DNA of 64,000 bases from Streptomyces pseudovenezuelae (GCF_029892565.1 NZ_JARXVH010000006.1:124001-188000); one strand, 5' to 3'; shown: positions 1 through 8,680, counted from the first letter of the stretch. The notes: generated from the letters alone by a model not told the origin. Made by a program: numbers and translations.

Positions 1-1365
1 GCCGCCGTCTACGCCCGGATCGGCAGCTGCACCGTCCCGTACGGCACCCTCGGCAGCTGGCTCGTCGACGTCCTCAACGTCCTCACCGGCAACCTCGACC
101 GGCCCGGCGGCGCCCTCTTCCCGCTGTCGGCCACCGACCGGACACCACGCCCCGCCGGGCCCGGCCGCGGCTTCCAGCTCGGCCGCTGGCGCTCCCGGGT
201 GAGCGAACACCCCGAGGCCAAGGGCGAGTTGCCGCTCTCCGCACTCGGCGAGGAGATCGACACCACGACGCCGGAGGGCGAGCCGATCCGCGCGCTCATC
301 GCCGTCGCCGCCAACCCCGTGCTGTCCGCGCCCGACGGCGACCGGCTCGACAAGGCGCTGGACTCGCTGGACTTCATGGTCAGCGTCGACCCGTACCTCA
401 ACGAGACCTCGCGCCACGCCCACGTCGTGCTGCCGCCGCCCCCGCCGGCACAGAGCCCGCACCACGACTTCGCCTTCAACACCCTCGCCGTCCGCAACCA
501 GGTCCGCTACACCCGCCCCGCCGTCCCCCTGGAGCCCGGCCGCATGGCCGAGACCGAGATCTTCGCCCGGCTGATCCTGGCGGCCACCGGCATGCACGGC
601 GCGGACCCCGGGGCCGTCGACGCGATGGTGATCGACCAGACCCTCGGCAAGGCGGTCCGCGAGCCCCACTCGCCGGTCCACGGCCGCGACCCGCGCGAGT
701 TGGCCGGCCTGCTCGCCGGCGACACCGGTCCCGAGCGCCGGATCGACATGATGCTGCGCCTGGGCCCCTACGGCGACGGCTTCGGCGTACGACCGGACGG
801 GCTGAGCCTGGAGAAGCTGCTCACGCATCCGCACGGCATCGACCTCGGACCGCTGCGGTCACGGCTGCCGCAGCCCCTGAAGACCAGGAGCGGCAAGGTC
901 GAGCTGCTGCCGGGGCCGATCGTGGACGATCTGCCGCGGCTGCGCCGGGCCCTGCGGGAGCGCCCGGACGGGCTGGTCCTGGTCGGCCGCCGGCATCTGC
1001 GCTCCAACAACAGCTGGATGCACAACGTCCCCGCCCTCACCGGCGGCACCAACCGCTGCACCCTGCACATCCACCCCGAGGACGCCGAGCGGCTCGGCGT
1101 GCGCGACGGGGCGCCGGTGCGGGTGAAGGGTGCCGGGGGAGAGGTGACCGCGCCCGCCGAGGTCACCGACGGCGTGCGCCGGGGCGTGGTGAGCCTGCCG
1201 CACGGCTGGGGGCACAGCCGCGCCGGCACCCGCCTCAACCACGCCTCCGTCGACCCGGGAGTCAACGTCAACCAGCTCCTCGACGGCAGCCTCCTGGACC
1301 CGCTCTCGGGCAACGCCGTCCTCAACGGAGTGCCGGTCGAATGTGCCGCCGTCCTGGCCCTGTGA
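1..1365 (+). CDS. Molybdopterin-dependent oxidoreductase, C-terminal part (5' end outside window)
   Basis: The frame is open from base 1, so these are the last 454 codons of a gene that starts upstream. The product belongs to the DMSO-reductase/formate-dehydrogenase superfamily, which transfers electrons or oxygen atoms at a Mo-bis-MGD centre. The segment around residues 330-345 (RRHLRSNNSWMHN) and the C-terminal block from there to the end form the molybdopterin-dinucleotide-binding barrel of this family. The N-terminal iron-sulfur motif and the metal ligand lie outside the window, so the substrate (formate, nitrate or other) cannot be decided. A stem-loop follows the stop codon. The family call is firm; the specific reaction is not. 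Confidence 0.85.
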   Translation, partial: AAVYARIGSCTVPYGTLGSWLVDVLNVLTGNLDRPGGALFPLSATDRTPRPAGPGRGFQLGRWRSRVSEHPEAKGELPLSALGEEIDTTTPEGEPIRALIAVAANPVLSAPDGDRLDKALDSLDFMVSVDPYLNETSRHAHVVLPPPPPAQSPHHDFAFNTLAVRNQVRYTRPAVPLEPGRMAETEIFARLILAATGMHGADPGAVDAMVIDQTLGKAVREPHSPVHGRDPRELAGLLAGDTGPERRIDMMLRLGPYGDGFGVRPDGLSLEKLLTHPHGIDLGPLRSRLPQPLKTRSGKVELLPGPIVDDLPRLRRALRERPDGLVLVGRRHLRSNNSWMHNVPALTGGTNRCTLHIHPEDAERLGVRDGAPVRVKGAGGEVTAPAEVTDGVRRGVVSLPHGWGHSRAGTRLNHASVDPGVNVNQLLDGSLLDPLSGNAVLNGVPVECAAVLAL

Positions 1366-1367
1366 CC

Positions 1368-1407
1368 TGAGCAAAGCTGTGACCTGCAGTTTTGCGCTTA
1401 TTGCTCA
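1368..1407 (+). terminator. Probable terminator hairpin after the molybdopterin oxidoreductase
   Basis: TGAGCAA (1368-1374) pairs with TTGCTCA (1401-1407), and AGC/GCT extends the stem after a small bulge. The stem-loop starts three bases after the stop codon. There is no U-tract, which is common for Streptomyces terminators. Confidence 0.45.
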
Positions 1408-1419
1408 CGCGTCAACGTC

Positions 1420-1449
1420 TTGTTAACAGCATTTGAACGGACCTAACGT
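1420..1449 (+). promoter_or_regulatory. Candidate housekeeping promoter of the citrate transporter gene
   Basis: TTGTTA at 1420-1425 and TAACGT at 1444-1449 are 18 bp apart and fit a vegetative sigma -35/-10 pair. The start site would lie near 1456, leaving a leader of about 48 bases. Confidence 0.4.
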
Positions 1450-1495
1450 CGTCGGACCGCCGTCTCCGGTGGGAGTTCAAGGGCGAACGTTAGGT
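1441..1495. promoter_or_regulatory. Inverted repeat spanning promoter and ribosome-binding region
   Basis: ACCTAACGT (1441-1449) and ACGTTAGGT (1487-1495) are perfect 9-bp inverted copies. The first covers the proposed -10 box and the second covers the AGG that would serve as ribosome-binding site for the ATG at 1504. This looks like a two-site operator; a long-range hairpin would be possible if transcription starts further upstream. Confidence 0.4.
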
Positions 1496-1503
1496 ATCCA
1501 CTC

Positions 1504-2949
1504 ATGCTGACCATCCTCGGCTTCACCATGATCGCGACCTTCCTGGTCCTGATCATGCTGAAGAAGATGTCGCCGATCGCGGCGCTCGTGCTGATCCCGG
1601 CGCTGTTCTGCGTCTTCGTCGGCAAGGGCGCCCACCTCGGCGACTACGTCATTGACGGCGTCACCAGCCTCGCCCCCACCGCGGCGATGCTCATGTTCGC
1701 GATCGTCTACTTCGGCGTGATGATCGACGTCGGCCTCTTCGACCCGATCGTTCGCGGGATCCTGAAGTTCTGCAAGGCCGACCCGCTGCGGATCGTCGTC
1801 GGCACGGCCGTCCTCGCCGCGATCGTCTCCCTCGACGGCGACGGCTCGACCACCTTCATGATCACCGTCTCGGCGATGTACCCGCTGTACAAGCGCCTGA
1901 AGATGAGCCTGGTCGTGATGACCGGTGTCGCCGCGATGGCCAACGGCGTGATGAACACGCTGCCCTGGGGCGGCCCGACGGCCCGTGCCGCCACCGCGCT
2001 GAAGGTCGACGCCAGCGACATCTTCGTACCGATGATCCCGGCGCTCGCCGTGGGCCTGGTGTTCGTCATCGCGCTCTCGTACGTCCTCGGGCGGCGCGAG
2101 CGCAAGCGGCTCGGGGTGCTGACGCTGGACGAGGTGCTGGTCGAGGAGAAGTCCGAGGAGACCGAGACGGTCCTTGTGGGCGCCGGCTCGGGTGCCGGTG
2201 CCGGTGCCGGTGCCGGCTCCGGGAAGGGTGCCAAGAGCACCGGAGGCTCAGGTTCCGGCACTGAGGCGGATCTGCCTCGGAACGAGGCCGAGGAGGAGGA
2301 CGACGGCTTCCGGGGCCTCGACCCCGACCGGGCCACCCTGCGTCCCAAGCTCTACTGGTTCAACGCGCTGCTCACGGTCGCCCTGCTCACCTCCATGATC
2401 ATGGAGTGGCTGCCGATCCCGGTCCTGTTCCTGCTGGGCGCCGCTCTCGCCCTGACCGTCAACTTCCCCCACATGCCCGACCAGAAGGCCCGCCTCGGCG
2501 CGCACGCGGAGAACGTACTCAACGTCTCCGGCATGGTCTTCGCCGCCGCCGTCTTCACCGGCGTCCTCCAGGGCACCGGCATGGTCGACCACATGGCCAC
2601 CTGGCTGGTCGACAACATCCCCGACGGCATGGGCCCGCACATGGCCTTCGTCACCGGCGTCCTGAGCATCCCGCTCACGTACTTCATGTCGAACGACGGC
2701 TTCTACTTCGGCATCGTCCCGGTGCTCGCCGAGGCCGGCAACGCCCACGGCGTCTCGACCCTGGAGATCGCCCGCGCCTCGCTGGTCGGCCAGCCGCTGC
2801 ACATGTCCAGCCCGCTGGTCCCGGCCGTGTACGTCCTGGTCGGCATGGCGAAGGTCGAGTTCGGCGACCACACCAGGTTCGTGGTGAAGTGGGCGGCGCT
2901 GACATCGCTGGTGGTGCTCGGGGCAGGGATCCTGTTCGGCATCATCTGA
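1504..2949 (+). CDS. CitMHS-family metal-citrate:proton symporter
   Basis: This 481-residue, many-spanning membrane protein matches the CitMHS family, which imports citrate complexed with a divalent metal or Fe(III) together with protons. Hydrophobic segments fill residues 1-200 and 285-481. The conserved stretches SLDGDGSTTFMI and NGVMNTLPWGGPTARA are typical of the family, as is the late FMSNDGFYFGIVPVL motif. Between the two halves sits a hydrophilic insert (about residues 200-280) with a Gly-Ala run encoded by a hexamer microsatellite. An MFS gene follows after 23 bases and is probably co-transcribed. The metal preference cannot be read from sequence. Confidence 0.9.
   Translation: MLTILGFTMIATFLVLIMLKKMSPIAALVLIPALFCVFVGKGAHLGDYVIDGVTSLAPTAAMLMFAIVYFGVMIDVGLFDPIVRGILKFCKADPLRIVVGTAVLAAIVSLDGDGSTTFMITVSAMYPLYKRLKMSLVVMTGVAAMANGVMNTLPWGGPTARAATALKVDASDIFVPMIPALAVGLVFVIALSYVLGRRERKRLGVLTLDEVLVEEKSEETETVLVGAGSGAGAGAGAGSGKGAKSTGGSGSGTEADLPRNEAEEEDDGFRGLDPDRATLRPKLYWFNALLTVALLTSMIMEWLPIPVLFLLGAALALTVNFPHMPDQKARLGAHAENVLNVSGMVFAAAVFTGVLQGTGMVDHMATWLVDNIPDGMGPHMAFVTGVLSIPLTYFMSNDGFYFGIVPVLAEAGNAHGVSTLEIARASLVGQPLHMSSPLVPAVYVLVGMAKVEFGDHTRFVVKWAALTSLVVLGAGILFGII
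2191..2214 (+). repeat. Four tandem GGTGCC hexamers inside the citrate transporter
   Basis: Four perfect in-frame GGTGCC copies encode a Gly-Ala run in the central cytoplasmic loop. Slippage here would lengthen or shorten the loop without breaking the frame. Confidence 0.8.
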
Positions 2950-2972
2950 CCCACGTGACGGAGGACTTGACC

Positions 2973-4208
2973 ATGGGGCCCGGCACGAACCGGGGCTGGC
3001 TGCTCCGCCTCGTCATCGCGTTCAGCTTCGCGCAGGCGGCGGTGTCGATGGCCCGCCCCGCGGTGTCCTACCGGGCCCTCGCACTCGGCGCCGACGAGCG
3101 GGCGATCGGCGTCATCGCGGGCGTGTACGCGCTGCTCCCGCTCTTCGCCGCAGTACCGCTCGGCCGCCGCACCGACCACGGCCGCTGCGCACCCCTGCTG
3201 CCCGTCGGCGTGGTCCTGATCGCCGGCGGTTGCGCGCTGAGCGGCCTCGCCGGCTCCCTCTGGGCGATGGCGATCTGGAGCGGTGTGATGGGCCTGGGCC
3301 ACCTCTGCTTCGTGATCGGCGCCCAGTCGCTCGTCGCCCGCCAGTCCGCTCCGCACGAACAGGACCGCAACTTCGGCCACTTCACCATCGGCGCCTCCCT
3401 CGGACAGCTCATCGGCCCGATCGCCGCGGGCGCACTGATCGGCGGCTCCGACATGGCCGCCACCAGTGCGCTCGCCCTGCTCGTCGCGGGCGCGGGCGCC
3501 GCCGTGTCGTTCACGTCGCTGTGGCGCATCGAGGACCGTACGGCCGTCAAGTCCCGTACGGAACAAGGCGACCGCGTTCCCATGTGGAGCATCCTGGGCG
3601 CCCGGGGCGTACCCGCGGGCATCTTCGTCAGCCTCTCCGTGCTGTCCGCGACCGACATCCTCACTGCCTACCTCCCGGTGGTCGGTGAGCACCGGGGCAT
3701 CGCGCCCTCCGTGATCGGTGTCCTGCTCAGCATCCGCGCGGCGGCCACCATCGCCTGCCGCCTCGTCCTCACCCCGCTGCTCCGACTCCTCGGCAGAGCC
3801 GCGCTGTTGACCGCGACCTGTCTCCTGGCGGGCGTCCTGTGTGCGGGCATCGCACTGCCCGTGCCGGTGTGGGCCATCGGCCTGATGCTCGCCGCCCTCG
3901 GCTTCTGCCTCGGCGTGGGTCAGCCCCTGTCCATGACGACGGTCGTCCAGGCCGCCCCCGACGACGCCCGCTCCACCGCCCTCGCCCTCCGCCTGACCGG
4001 CAACCGCCTCGGCCAGGTCGCGGCACCGGCGGCGGCCGGCCTGGTCGCGGGGGTGGCGGGGGTGGCGGCGCCGTTCGTGATGCTGGGCGGGTTGCTGCTG
4101 GTGTCGGCGGGGGTCGCAGTGCGGTCGCCCGGTACCGGAGGTAGGCCGGGCGGGGGAGAACTGACGGGTCGTCGGGCGCTGCTCCCACGATTCGCACGGC
4201 GTATGTGA
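2973..4208 (+). CDS. MFS transporter
   Basis: This is a 411-residue major facilitator protein with about 12 hydrophobic segments. The loop after the second segment, GRRTDHGR, matches the family's conserved cytoplasmic loop 2-3 signature. The ATG at 2973 is preferred because GGAGG (2960-2964) lies 8 bases upstream; an in-frame TTG at 2967 would be too close to it. The gene follows the citrate transporter by 23 bases and probably shares its transcript. The C-terminal tail is Gly/Arg-rich and hydrophilic. The substrate is unknown; an exporter or an organic-acid carrier would both suit the context. Confidence 0.85.
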   Translation: MGPGTNRGWLLRLVIAFSFAQAAVSMARPAVSYRALALGADERAIGVIAGVYALLPLFAAVPLGRRTDHGRCAPLLPVGVVLIAGGCALSGLAGSLWAMAIWSGVMGLGHLCFVIGAQSLVARQSAPHEQDRNFGHFTIGASLGQLIGPIAAGALIGGSDMAATSALALLVAGAGAAVSFTSLWRIEDRTAVKSRTEQGDRVPMWSILGARGVPAGIFVSLSVLSATDILTAYLPVVGEHRGIAPSVIGVLLSIRAAATIACRLVLTPLLRLLGRAALLTATCLLAGVLCAGIALPVPVWAIGLMLAALGFCLGVGQPLSMTTVVQAAPDDARSTALALRLTGNRLGQVAAPAAAGLVAGVAGVAAPFVMLGGLLLVSAGVAVRSPGTGGRPGGGELTGRRALLPRFARRM

Positions 4209-4264
4209 AAGAGAGTCCGAAGAACTGCGATTTGTATGAAAATCGTCTGACTCGGAGGACTCGC

Positions 4265-4909
4265 ATGCCCACCACGTCCCTGCCGTGCCGCCCCGGGGCG
4301 CGTACTGCCGCCCTGGCGGCGCTCACCTTGGCCGTCGGCGCTCTGACGGTCCCGGCCGTCGGCGCCGTTCCGATGGCGCCCGGTGACAACGGCACCGTCA
4401 AGATCCACTCATCGGACCCGCGCACGCCGGTCGGCGACCCGAGGGACGAGCCCAAGGTCTGCGGGTTCTACATCGACGCCACGGGCTTCGACGCCAACCA
4501 GAGCATCACCTGGTCCATCGAGACGCAGCCCCTCGTTCAGGGCGGTGCGACGAGCGGCGGCGCCATCGTGCTCCCACAGGGCGCGGGCCACACCACGGAC
4601 CAGATGCTGCCCGACGGGCAGTACAAGCTCACCTGGAGCATCGTCGGCGGCAACGGCGCAGGCAAGCAGAAGGTGTTCAAGGTCGACTGCGGCACCACAC
4701 CGCCCACCAGCCCGCCGCCCACCACTCCGCCCCCCACAAACCCGCCGGGCGGTCCCGGCGGCCCGCACGGTGGCCCCCCGGCTGGCGGTGGCGGGCTGGC
4801 CCGTGACGCCGCGCTCGGCCCGGTCGCCGGTGCCGCCGCCGTGGGGTTGGCCGCGGTGGTCGGGACGGTCTGGTTCCGACTCCGTCGCCGCCCGCATGGC
4901 GCCGCGTAG
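4265..4909 (+). CDS. Secreted Pro-rich surface protein with C-terminal membrane anchor
   Basis: This 214-residue protein has an N-terminal signal peptide (about residues 1-35, LAALTLAVGALTVPAVGA), a compact extracellular domain with two cysteines (CGFYIDATGF and FKVDCG) and a Pro/Thr/Gly-rich stalk (about 138-175). It ends in one hydrophobic segment followed by an RLRRRP tail. That C-terminus resembles a sortase sorting signal, but no LPXTG or LAXTG motif is present before the hydrophobic segment. The start is set by CGGAGGA (4253-4259) upstream of the ATG. The gene overlaps the sortase gene by 14 bases, so the two are translationally linked. The protein may be a substrate or partner of that sortase; its ligand is unknown. 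Confidence 0.75.
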   Translation: MPTTSLPCRPGARTAALAALTLAVGALTVPAVGAVPMAPGDNGTVKIHSSDPRTPVGDPRDEPKVCGFYIDATGFDANQSITWSIETQPLVQGGATSGGAIVLPQGAGHTTDQMLPDGQYKLTWSIVGGNGAGKQKVFKVDCGTTPPTSPPPTTPPPTNPPGGPGGPHGGPPAGGGGLARDAALGPVAGAAAVGLAAVVGTVWFRLRRRPHGAA

Positions 4910-5666
4910 TCAGCTGCGCAGGCCCTCGGGGCCCGGCGGCGCAGTCCCGCCCGTCACCGTCCGTCCAGGTGGCGGGCGACGGGAACTGCCCGCCGGGCAC
5001 CGGCGCCGGACGCGCGCCTACCGTCTGACGCGGACGGTCGTCGTGGCCGTCGCGCTGGTGGTGGGCGGCGTCTGGTGGGCCCAGGAGAAGGAGCCCGCCC
5101 GGCCGACGGCGACCGATGCGTCGGCCCCCTCCTCCTCCGGGGCCGTCGGCCCCCGCACGACCGACGCCCGCCCGGCCCCGCCGCGCCCCCTGCCCCGTTC
5201 CCGCCCGATCCGCGTCACCATCCCCTACATCGACGTCGACGCCCCCGTCATCGGCCTCGGGCTCGACCGCGAACACCGGCTCACGGCACCGCCCGAGGGC
5301 GACGCCGACCAGGTGGGCTGGTACGTGGGCGGCCCCTCGCCCGGCGAGCGGGGCACCGCCGTCCTCGTCGGTCACCTCGACACGCATGCCGGCCCCGCCG
5401 TCTTCGTCGGCCTCGGTGAACTCGACACCGGCCACCGCGTCGAACTGCGGCGCGCGGACGGCCGTACCGCCGTCTACACCGTCGACGCCGTGCGGACGTA
5501 CGAGAAGGCGCACTTTCCCAACGGGGAGGTCTACGGCACCCGCGACCGCCCCGAACTCCGCCTGATCACCTGCGGCGGCTCCTACGACCGCCGGACCGGC
5601 TACGCGGGCAACACCGTCGTCTTTGCTCACCTCACCGGGACCCGCGGACCGGACGCCGCGCACTGA
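4896..5666 (+). CDS. Class F-type sortase
   Basis: This 256-residue membrane-anchored transpeptidase has a basic N-terminus, one membrane segment (about residues 47-60), a Pro-rich linker (about 64-103) and a sortase barrel. The catalytic triad is visible: His160 in VGHLDTHAG, Cys226 in LITCGG and Arg233 in RRTGYAGN. Actinobacterial class F sortases share this size and architecture and cleave a surface-protein sorting motif before joining it to an acceptor. The ATG at 4896 lies inside the end of the surface-protein gene, so coupled translation is likely. It is the only sortase in the window. Confidence 0.9.
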   Translation: MAPRSQLRRPSGPGGAVPPVTVRPGGGRRELPAGHRRRTRAYRLTRTVVVAVALVVGGVWWAQEKEPARPTATDASAPSSSGAVGPRTTDARPAPPRPLPRSRPIRVTIPYIDVDAPVIGLGLDREHRLTAPPEGDADQVGWYVGGPSPGERGTAVLVGHLDTHAGPAVFVGLGELDTGHRVELRRADGRTAVYTVDAVRTYEKAHFPNGEVYGTRDRPELRLITCGGSYDRRTGYAGNTVVFAHLTGTRGPDAAH

Positions 5667-5829
5667 ATCGGATCGTCCGCTTTCTCACAGGCTGAACCGG
5701 ACCGCCCGAACTCTTCCCCCCGCCGCGCACATTCCGTTAGCTTCCGTGACTCACAGGCCCCGCGCGACCCGCTCGGGGCGTTGGACCGCGGAGCACCAGC
5801 GCCTGACGCAGCCCCCGGGGGCACCCGAA

Positions 5830-7167
5830 ATGACACGCGCCATCTCCTTGCACGACGTGAGCAAGTCCTACACCCGAGGTGTCCGCGTGGTGGACCGGCT
5901 GACGTTGGACATCGCGCCGGGTGAGTTCCTCGTCCTGCTCGGGCCCTCCGGCTGCGGGAAGTCCACGGTGCTCCGCATGATCGCCGGCCTGGAGGAGATC
6001 ACCGAGGGACGGCTGCTGCTGGACGGCCAGCACTCCAACGACCTGTTCCCGTACGAGCGGAACATGGCGATGGTGTTCCAGAACTTCGCCCTCTACCCGA
6101 ACATGACGACCCGCGGCAACATCGGCTTCCCCCTCCGGGTGGAGAACCGCGGCGAGGACCCGAGCGTCCGCGTGGACGCCACCGCCCGCATGCTGGGCAT
6201 CGAGGACCTCCTCGACCGCTTCCCCAGCCAGCTCTCCGGCGGCGAACGCCAGCGCGTCGCCATGGGCCGGGCCATCGCCCGCCACCCCTCCGCCTTCCTG
6301 ATGGACGAACCGCTCTCCAACCTCGACGCCAAGCTCCGCAACCGCTTACGCGCCGAAATCTCGCGCCTGACCCGCGAGTTGGGCGTCACCACGGTCTACG
6401 TCACCCACGACCAGGCCGAGGCCATGTCACTCGGCGACCGGGTCGCCGTCCTGCGCGGCGGGGTGCTCCAGCAAGTGGGCACTCCGCGCTCGGTCTACGC
6501 CCTGCCCCGCAACGTCTTCGTCGCCGCCTTCATCGGCACCCCGCGCATCAACCTGCTGCGCGGACTCGTCCGCGCCCCGCTCGACGGCGCGATGACCATC
6601 AGCCTCGGCAAACAGTTCCTGCGCCTGCCCGAACCCCTGTCCCTGGACCACCAGTTGCTGCGGGTGCAGCAGGGCCGCGAGGTGATCGTCGGGCTGCGTT
6701 CGGAGGCCGTACGGATCGCCAAGCGGGAGGACGCGCGGCCCGGCGAGGTGGTGCTCACCGGTCTCGTGGAGCACGTGGAGTTCCAGGGGCACGAGGTCCT
6801 CGTCCACTTCAACACCGGCTCCCGGCCCGCCTTCGTACCGGACCTGGAGGCCCCGCGCCCGGCCGCCCGCCCCTCCAGACGCCGCCGCAGAGAAGGCCGG
6901 TCGGTCCTGGGGCGCCTGCGGGAGCGGGCCGGAGTCCTGCGCGCCGGACGGGTCGTGGTCCTGGACGACGACCCGACGGACCAGGACCCCGTCCCCGCCG
7001 AGGGCCGCCTCCCCGGCGACATGGTCGTCCGCACCACCCCCGACATCGACCTCCGGTACGGCATGCAGGTCCCCCTCCTCGTCGACATCGCCCACCTGTT
7101 CGTCTTCGACCAGCACGGCGAACGCATCTGCCCGGCCCCGGCGCGCCTGCCCGACCTGGAGGAATGA
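5830..7167 (+). CDS. Sugar-type ABC transporter ATP-binding protein (MsiK/UgpC-like) with a TTA codon
   Basis: This 445-residue ATPase powers a carbohydrate or polyol importer in related systems. Walker A is GPSGCGKST (38-46). The Q-loop (MVFQNFALYP), the LSGGERQRVA signature, the Walker B MDEPLSNLD and the switch histidine in YVTHDQAEA are all intact. The C-terminal TOBE region carries an extra Arg-rich then acidic insert (about residues 340-390), making it longer than the roughly 370-380 residues usual for MsiK. No permease or binding-protein gene is nearby, so it may serve several distant importers, as MsiK does. Codon 173 (6346-6348) is TTA, which makes translation depend on the bldA tRNA in Streptomyces. 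The ribosome-binding site is weak. Confidence 0.85.
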   Translation: MTRAISLHDVSKSYTRGVRVVDRLTLDIAPGEFLVLLGPSGCGKSTVLRMIAGLEEITEGRLLLDGQHSNDLFPYERNMAMVFQNFALYPNMTTRGNIGFPLRVENRGEDPSVRVDATARMLGIEDLLDRFPSQLSGGERQRVAMGRAIARHPSAFLMDEPLSNLDAKLRNRLRAEISRLTRELGVTTVYVTHDQAEAMSLGDRVAVLRGGVLQQVGTPRSVYALPRNVFVAAFIGTPRINLLRGLVRAPLDGAMTISLGKQFLRLPEPLSLDHQLLRVQQGREVIVGLRSEAVRIAKREDARPGEVVLTGLVEHVEFQGHEVLVHFNTGSRPAFVPDLEAPRPAARPSRRRRREGRSVLGRLRERAGVLRAGRVVVLDDDPTDQDPVPAEGRLPGDMVVRTTPDIDLRYGMQVPLLVDIAHLFVFDQHGERICPAPARLPDLEE

Positions 7168-7220
7168 CTGCTGCCGGGGAGGGCGTACGAACCTTCCGAC
7201 GGCCTGCGTCTGGCGTCTGA

Positions 7221-7239
7221 AAACTAACGCCGCTAGTTT
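7221..7239. promoter_or_regulatory. TetR-type operator, regulon A, site 1
   Basis: AAACTAACGCCGCTAGTTT is a 19-bp near-perfect palindrome with 6-bp outer arms AAACTA/TAGTTT, 41 bases before the aldehyde dehydrogenase start. It shares length, arms and spacing with the site between the TetR gene and the acyl-CoA dehydrogenase gene near 13.45 kb. The same TetR protein is therefore the likely ligand. Confidence 0.65.
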
Positions 7240-7280
7240 ATGAGCCGGACGACGAAGCGGCCCGCCCGGGAGGACGCACG

Positions 7281-8669
7281 ATGAAGGCACACGACGGCAT
7301 GTACATCGACGGTGCCTGGCGCCCCGCCGCCGGCCCGGACACGATCGAGGTCGTGAACCCGGTCGACGAGGAGGTCGTCGGCCGGGTCCCCGCGGGCACG
7401 GCCTACGACGTCGACACGGCCGTACGGGCCGCCCGTGCCGCCCTCCCGGGCTGGGCCGCGACCCCGCCCGCCGAGCGGGCCACCCGCCTAGCCGCCCTCC
7501 GGGACGTGCTGACCGCCCGCAAGGACGAGGTCGCCGAGACGGTCACCGCCGAACTGGGCTCACCCCTCGCGTTCTCGCAGGCCGTCCACGCGTCCGTGCC
7601 GATCGCGGTCGCGGGCTCGTACGCCGAACTCGCCGCGACCTTTGCCTTCGAGGAGAAGGCCGGGAACTCCACCGTGCACCTGGAGCCGGTCGGCGTGGTG
7701 GGTGCGATCACGCCCTGGAACTACCCCCTGCACCAGATCGTCGCCAAGGTCGCCCCCGCGCTGGCGGCCGGCTGCACGGTCGTCCTGAAGCCCGCCGAGG
7801 ACACCCCGCTGACCGCCCAGCTCTTCGCCGAGGCGGTCCACGAGGCCGGCCTCCCCGCGGGCGTCTTCAACCTGGTCACCGGCCTCGGCCCGGTCGCCGG
7901 ACAGGCCCTCGCCGAACACCCCGGCGTCGACCTGGTCTCCTTCACCGGCTCCACCGCCGTCGGCCGGCAGATCGGCGCGATCGCGGGCGCCGCGATCAAG
8001 AAGGTCGCCCTGGAGCTGGGCGGCAAGTCCGCCAACGTCATCCTGCCGAGCGCCGACCTCGCCAAGGCGGTCAACGTCGGCGTCGCCAACGTCATGTCCA
8101 ACTCGGGCCAGACGTGCAGCGCCTGGACCCGGATGCTGGTGCACCGGGACCAGTACGAGGAGGCGGTGCGGCTGGCCGCCACGGCCGCCGCCAAGTACGG
8201 CGAGCGCATCGGCCCGGTCGTGAACGCCAAGCAGTGGGCGAGGGTGCGGAGTTACATCGAGAAGGGGATCGCGGAGGGCGCCCGGCTGGTTGCCGGCGGC
8301 CCCGAATCCCCCCGGGAGCAGGGCTACTTCGTCAGCCCGACCGTCTTCGCCGACGTCACCCCCGACATGACCATCGCCCAGGAGGAGATCTTCGGCCCGG
8401 TCCTGTCCGTCCTGCGCTACGAGGACGAGGAGGACGCCCTGCGCATCGCCAACGGCACGGTCTACGGACTCGCGGGCGCCGTCTGGGCCGGCGGCGAGGC
8501 CGAGGCCGTCGCCTTCGCGCGCCGCATGGACACCGGCCAGGTCGACATCAACGGCGGCCGCTTCAACCCCCTTGCCCCCTTCGGCGGTTACAAGCAGTCG
8601 GGCGTCGGCCGTGAACTCGGCACGCACGGGCTGTCCGAGTACCTCCAGACCAAGTCCCTCCAGTTCTGA
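7281..8669 (+). CDS. NAD(P)-dependent aldehyde dehydrogenase
   Basis: This 462-residue ALDH-superfamily enzyme oxidises an aldehyde to the acid. The catalytic cysteine is Cys279 in NSGQTCSAW and the general-base glutamate is Glu245 in LELGGKSAN, at the usual spacing. The cofactor-fold motif GAITPWNYPLHQ and the late EEIFGPVLSV are also present. AGGA upstream supports the ATG at 7281. An alcohol dehydrogenase gene follows after 11 bases, so the pair can convert an alcohol to an acid in two steps. The palindrome at 7221-7239 suggests repression by the TetR encoded at 12783-13424. The substrate is unknown. Confidence 0.9.
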   Translation: MKAHDGMYIDGAWRPAAGPDTIEVVNPVDEEVVGRVPAGTAYDVDTAVRAARAALPGWAATPPAERATRLAALRDVLTARKDEVAETVTAELGSPLAFSQAVHASVPIAVAGSYAELAATFAFEEKAGNSTVHLEPVGVVGAITPWNYPLHQIVAKVAPALAAGCTVVLKPAEDTPLTAQLFAEAVHEAGLPAGVFNLVTGLGPVAGQALAEHPGVDLVSFTGSTAVGRQIGAIAGAAIKKVALELGGKSANVILPSADLAKAVNVGVANVMSNSGQTCSAWTRMLVHRDQYEEAVRLAATAAAKYGERIGPVVNAKQWARVRSYIEKGIAEGARLVAGGPESPREQGYFVSPTVFADVTPDMTIAQEEIFGPVLSVLRYEDEEDALRIANGTVYGLAGAVWAGGEAEAVAFARRMDTGQVDINGGRFNPLAPFGGYKQSGVGRELGTHGLSEYLQTKSLQF

Positions 8670-8680
8670 GGAGCGTTTCC

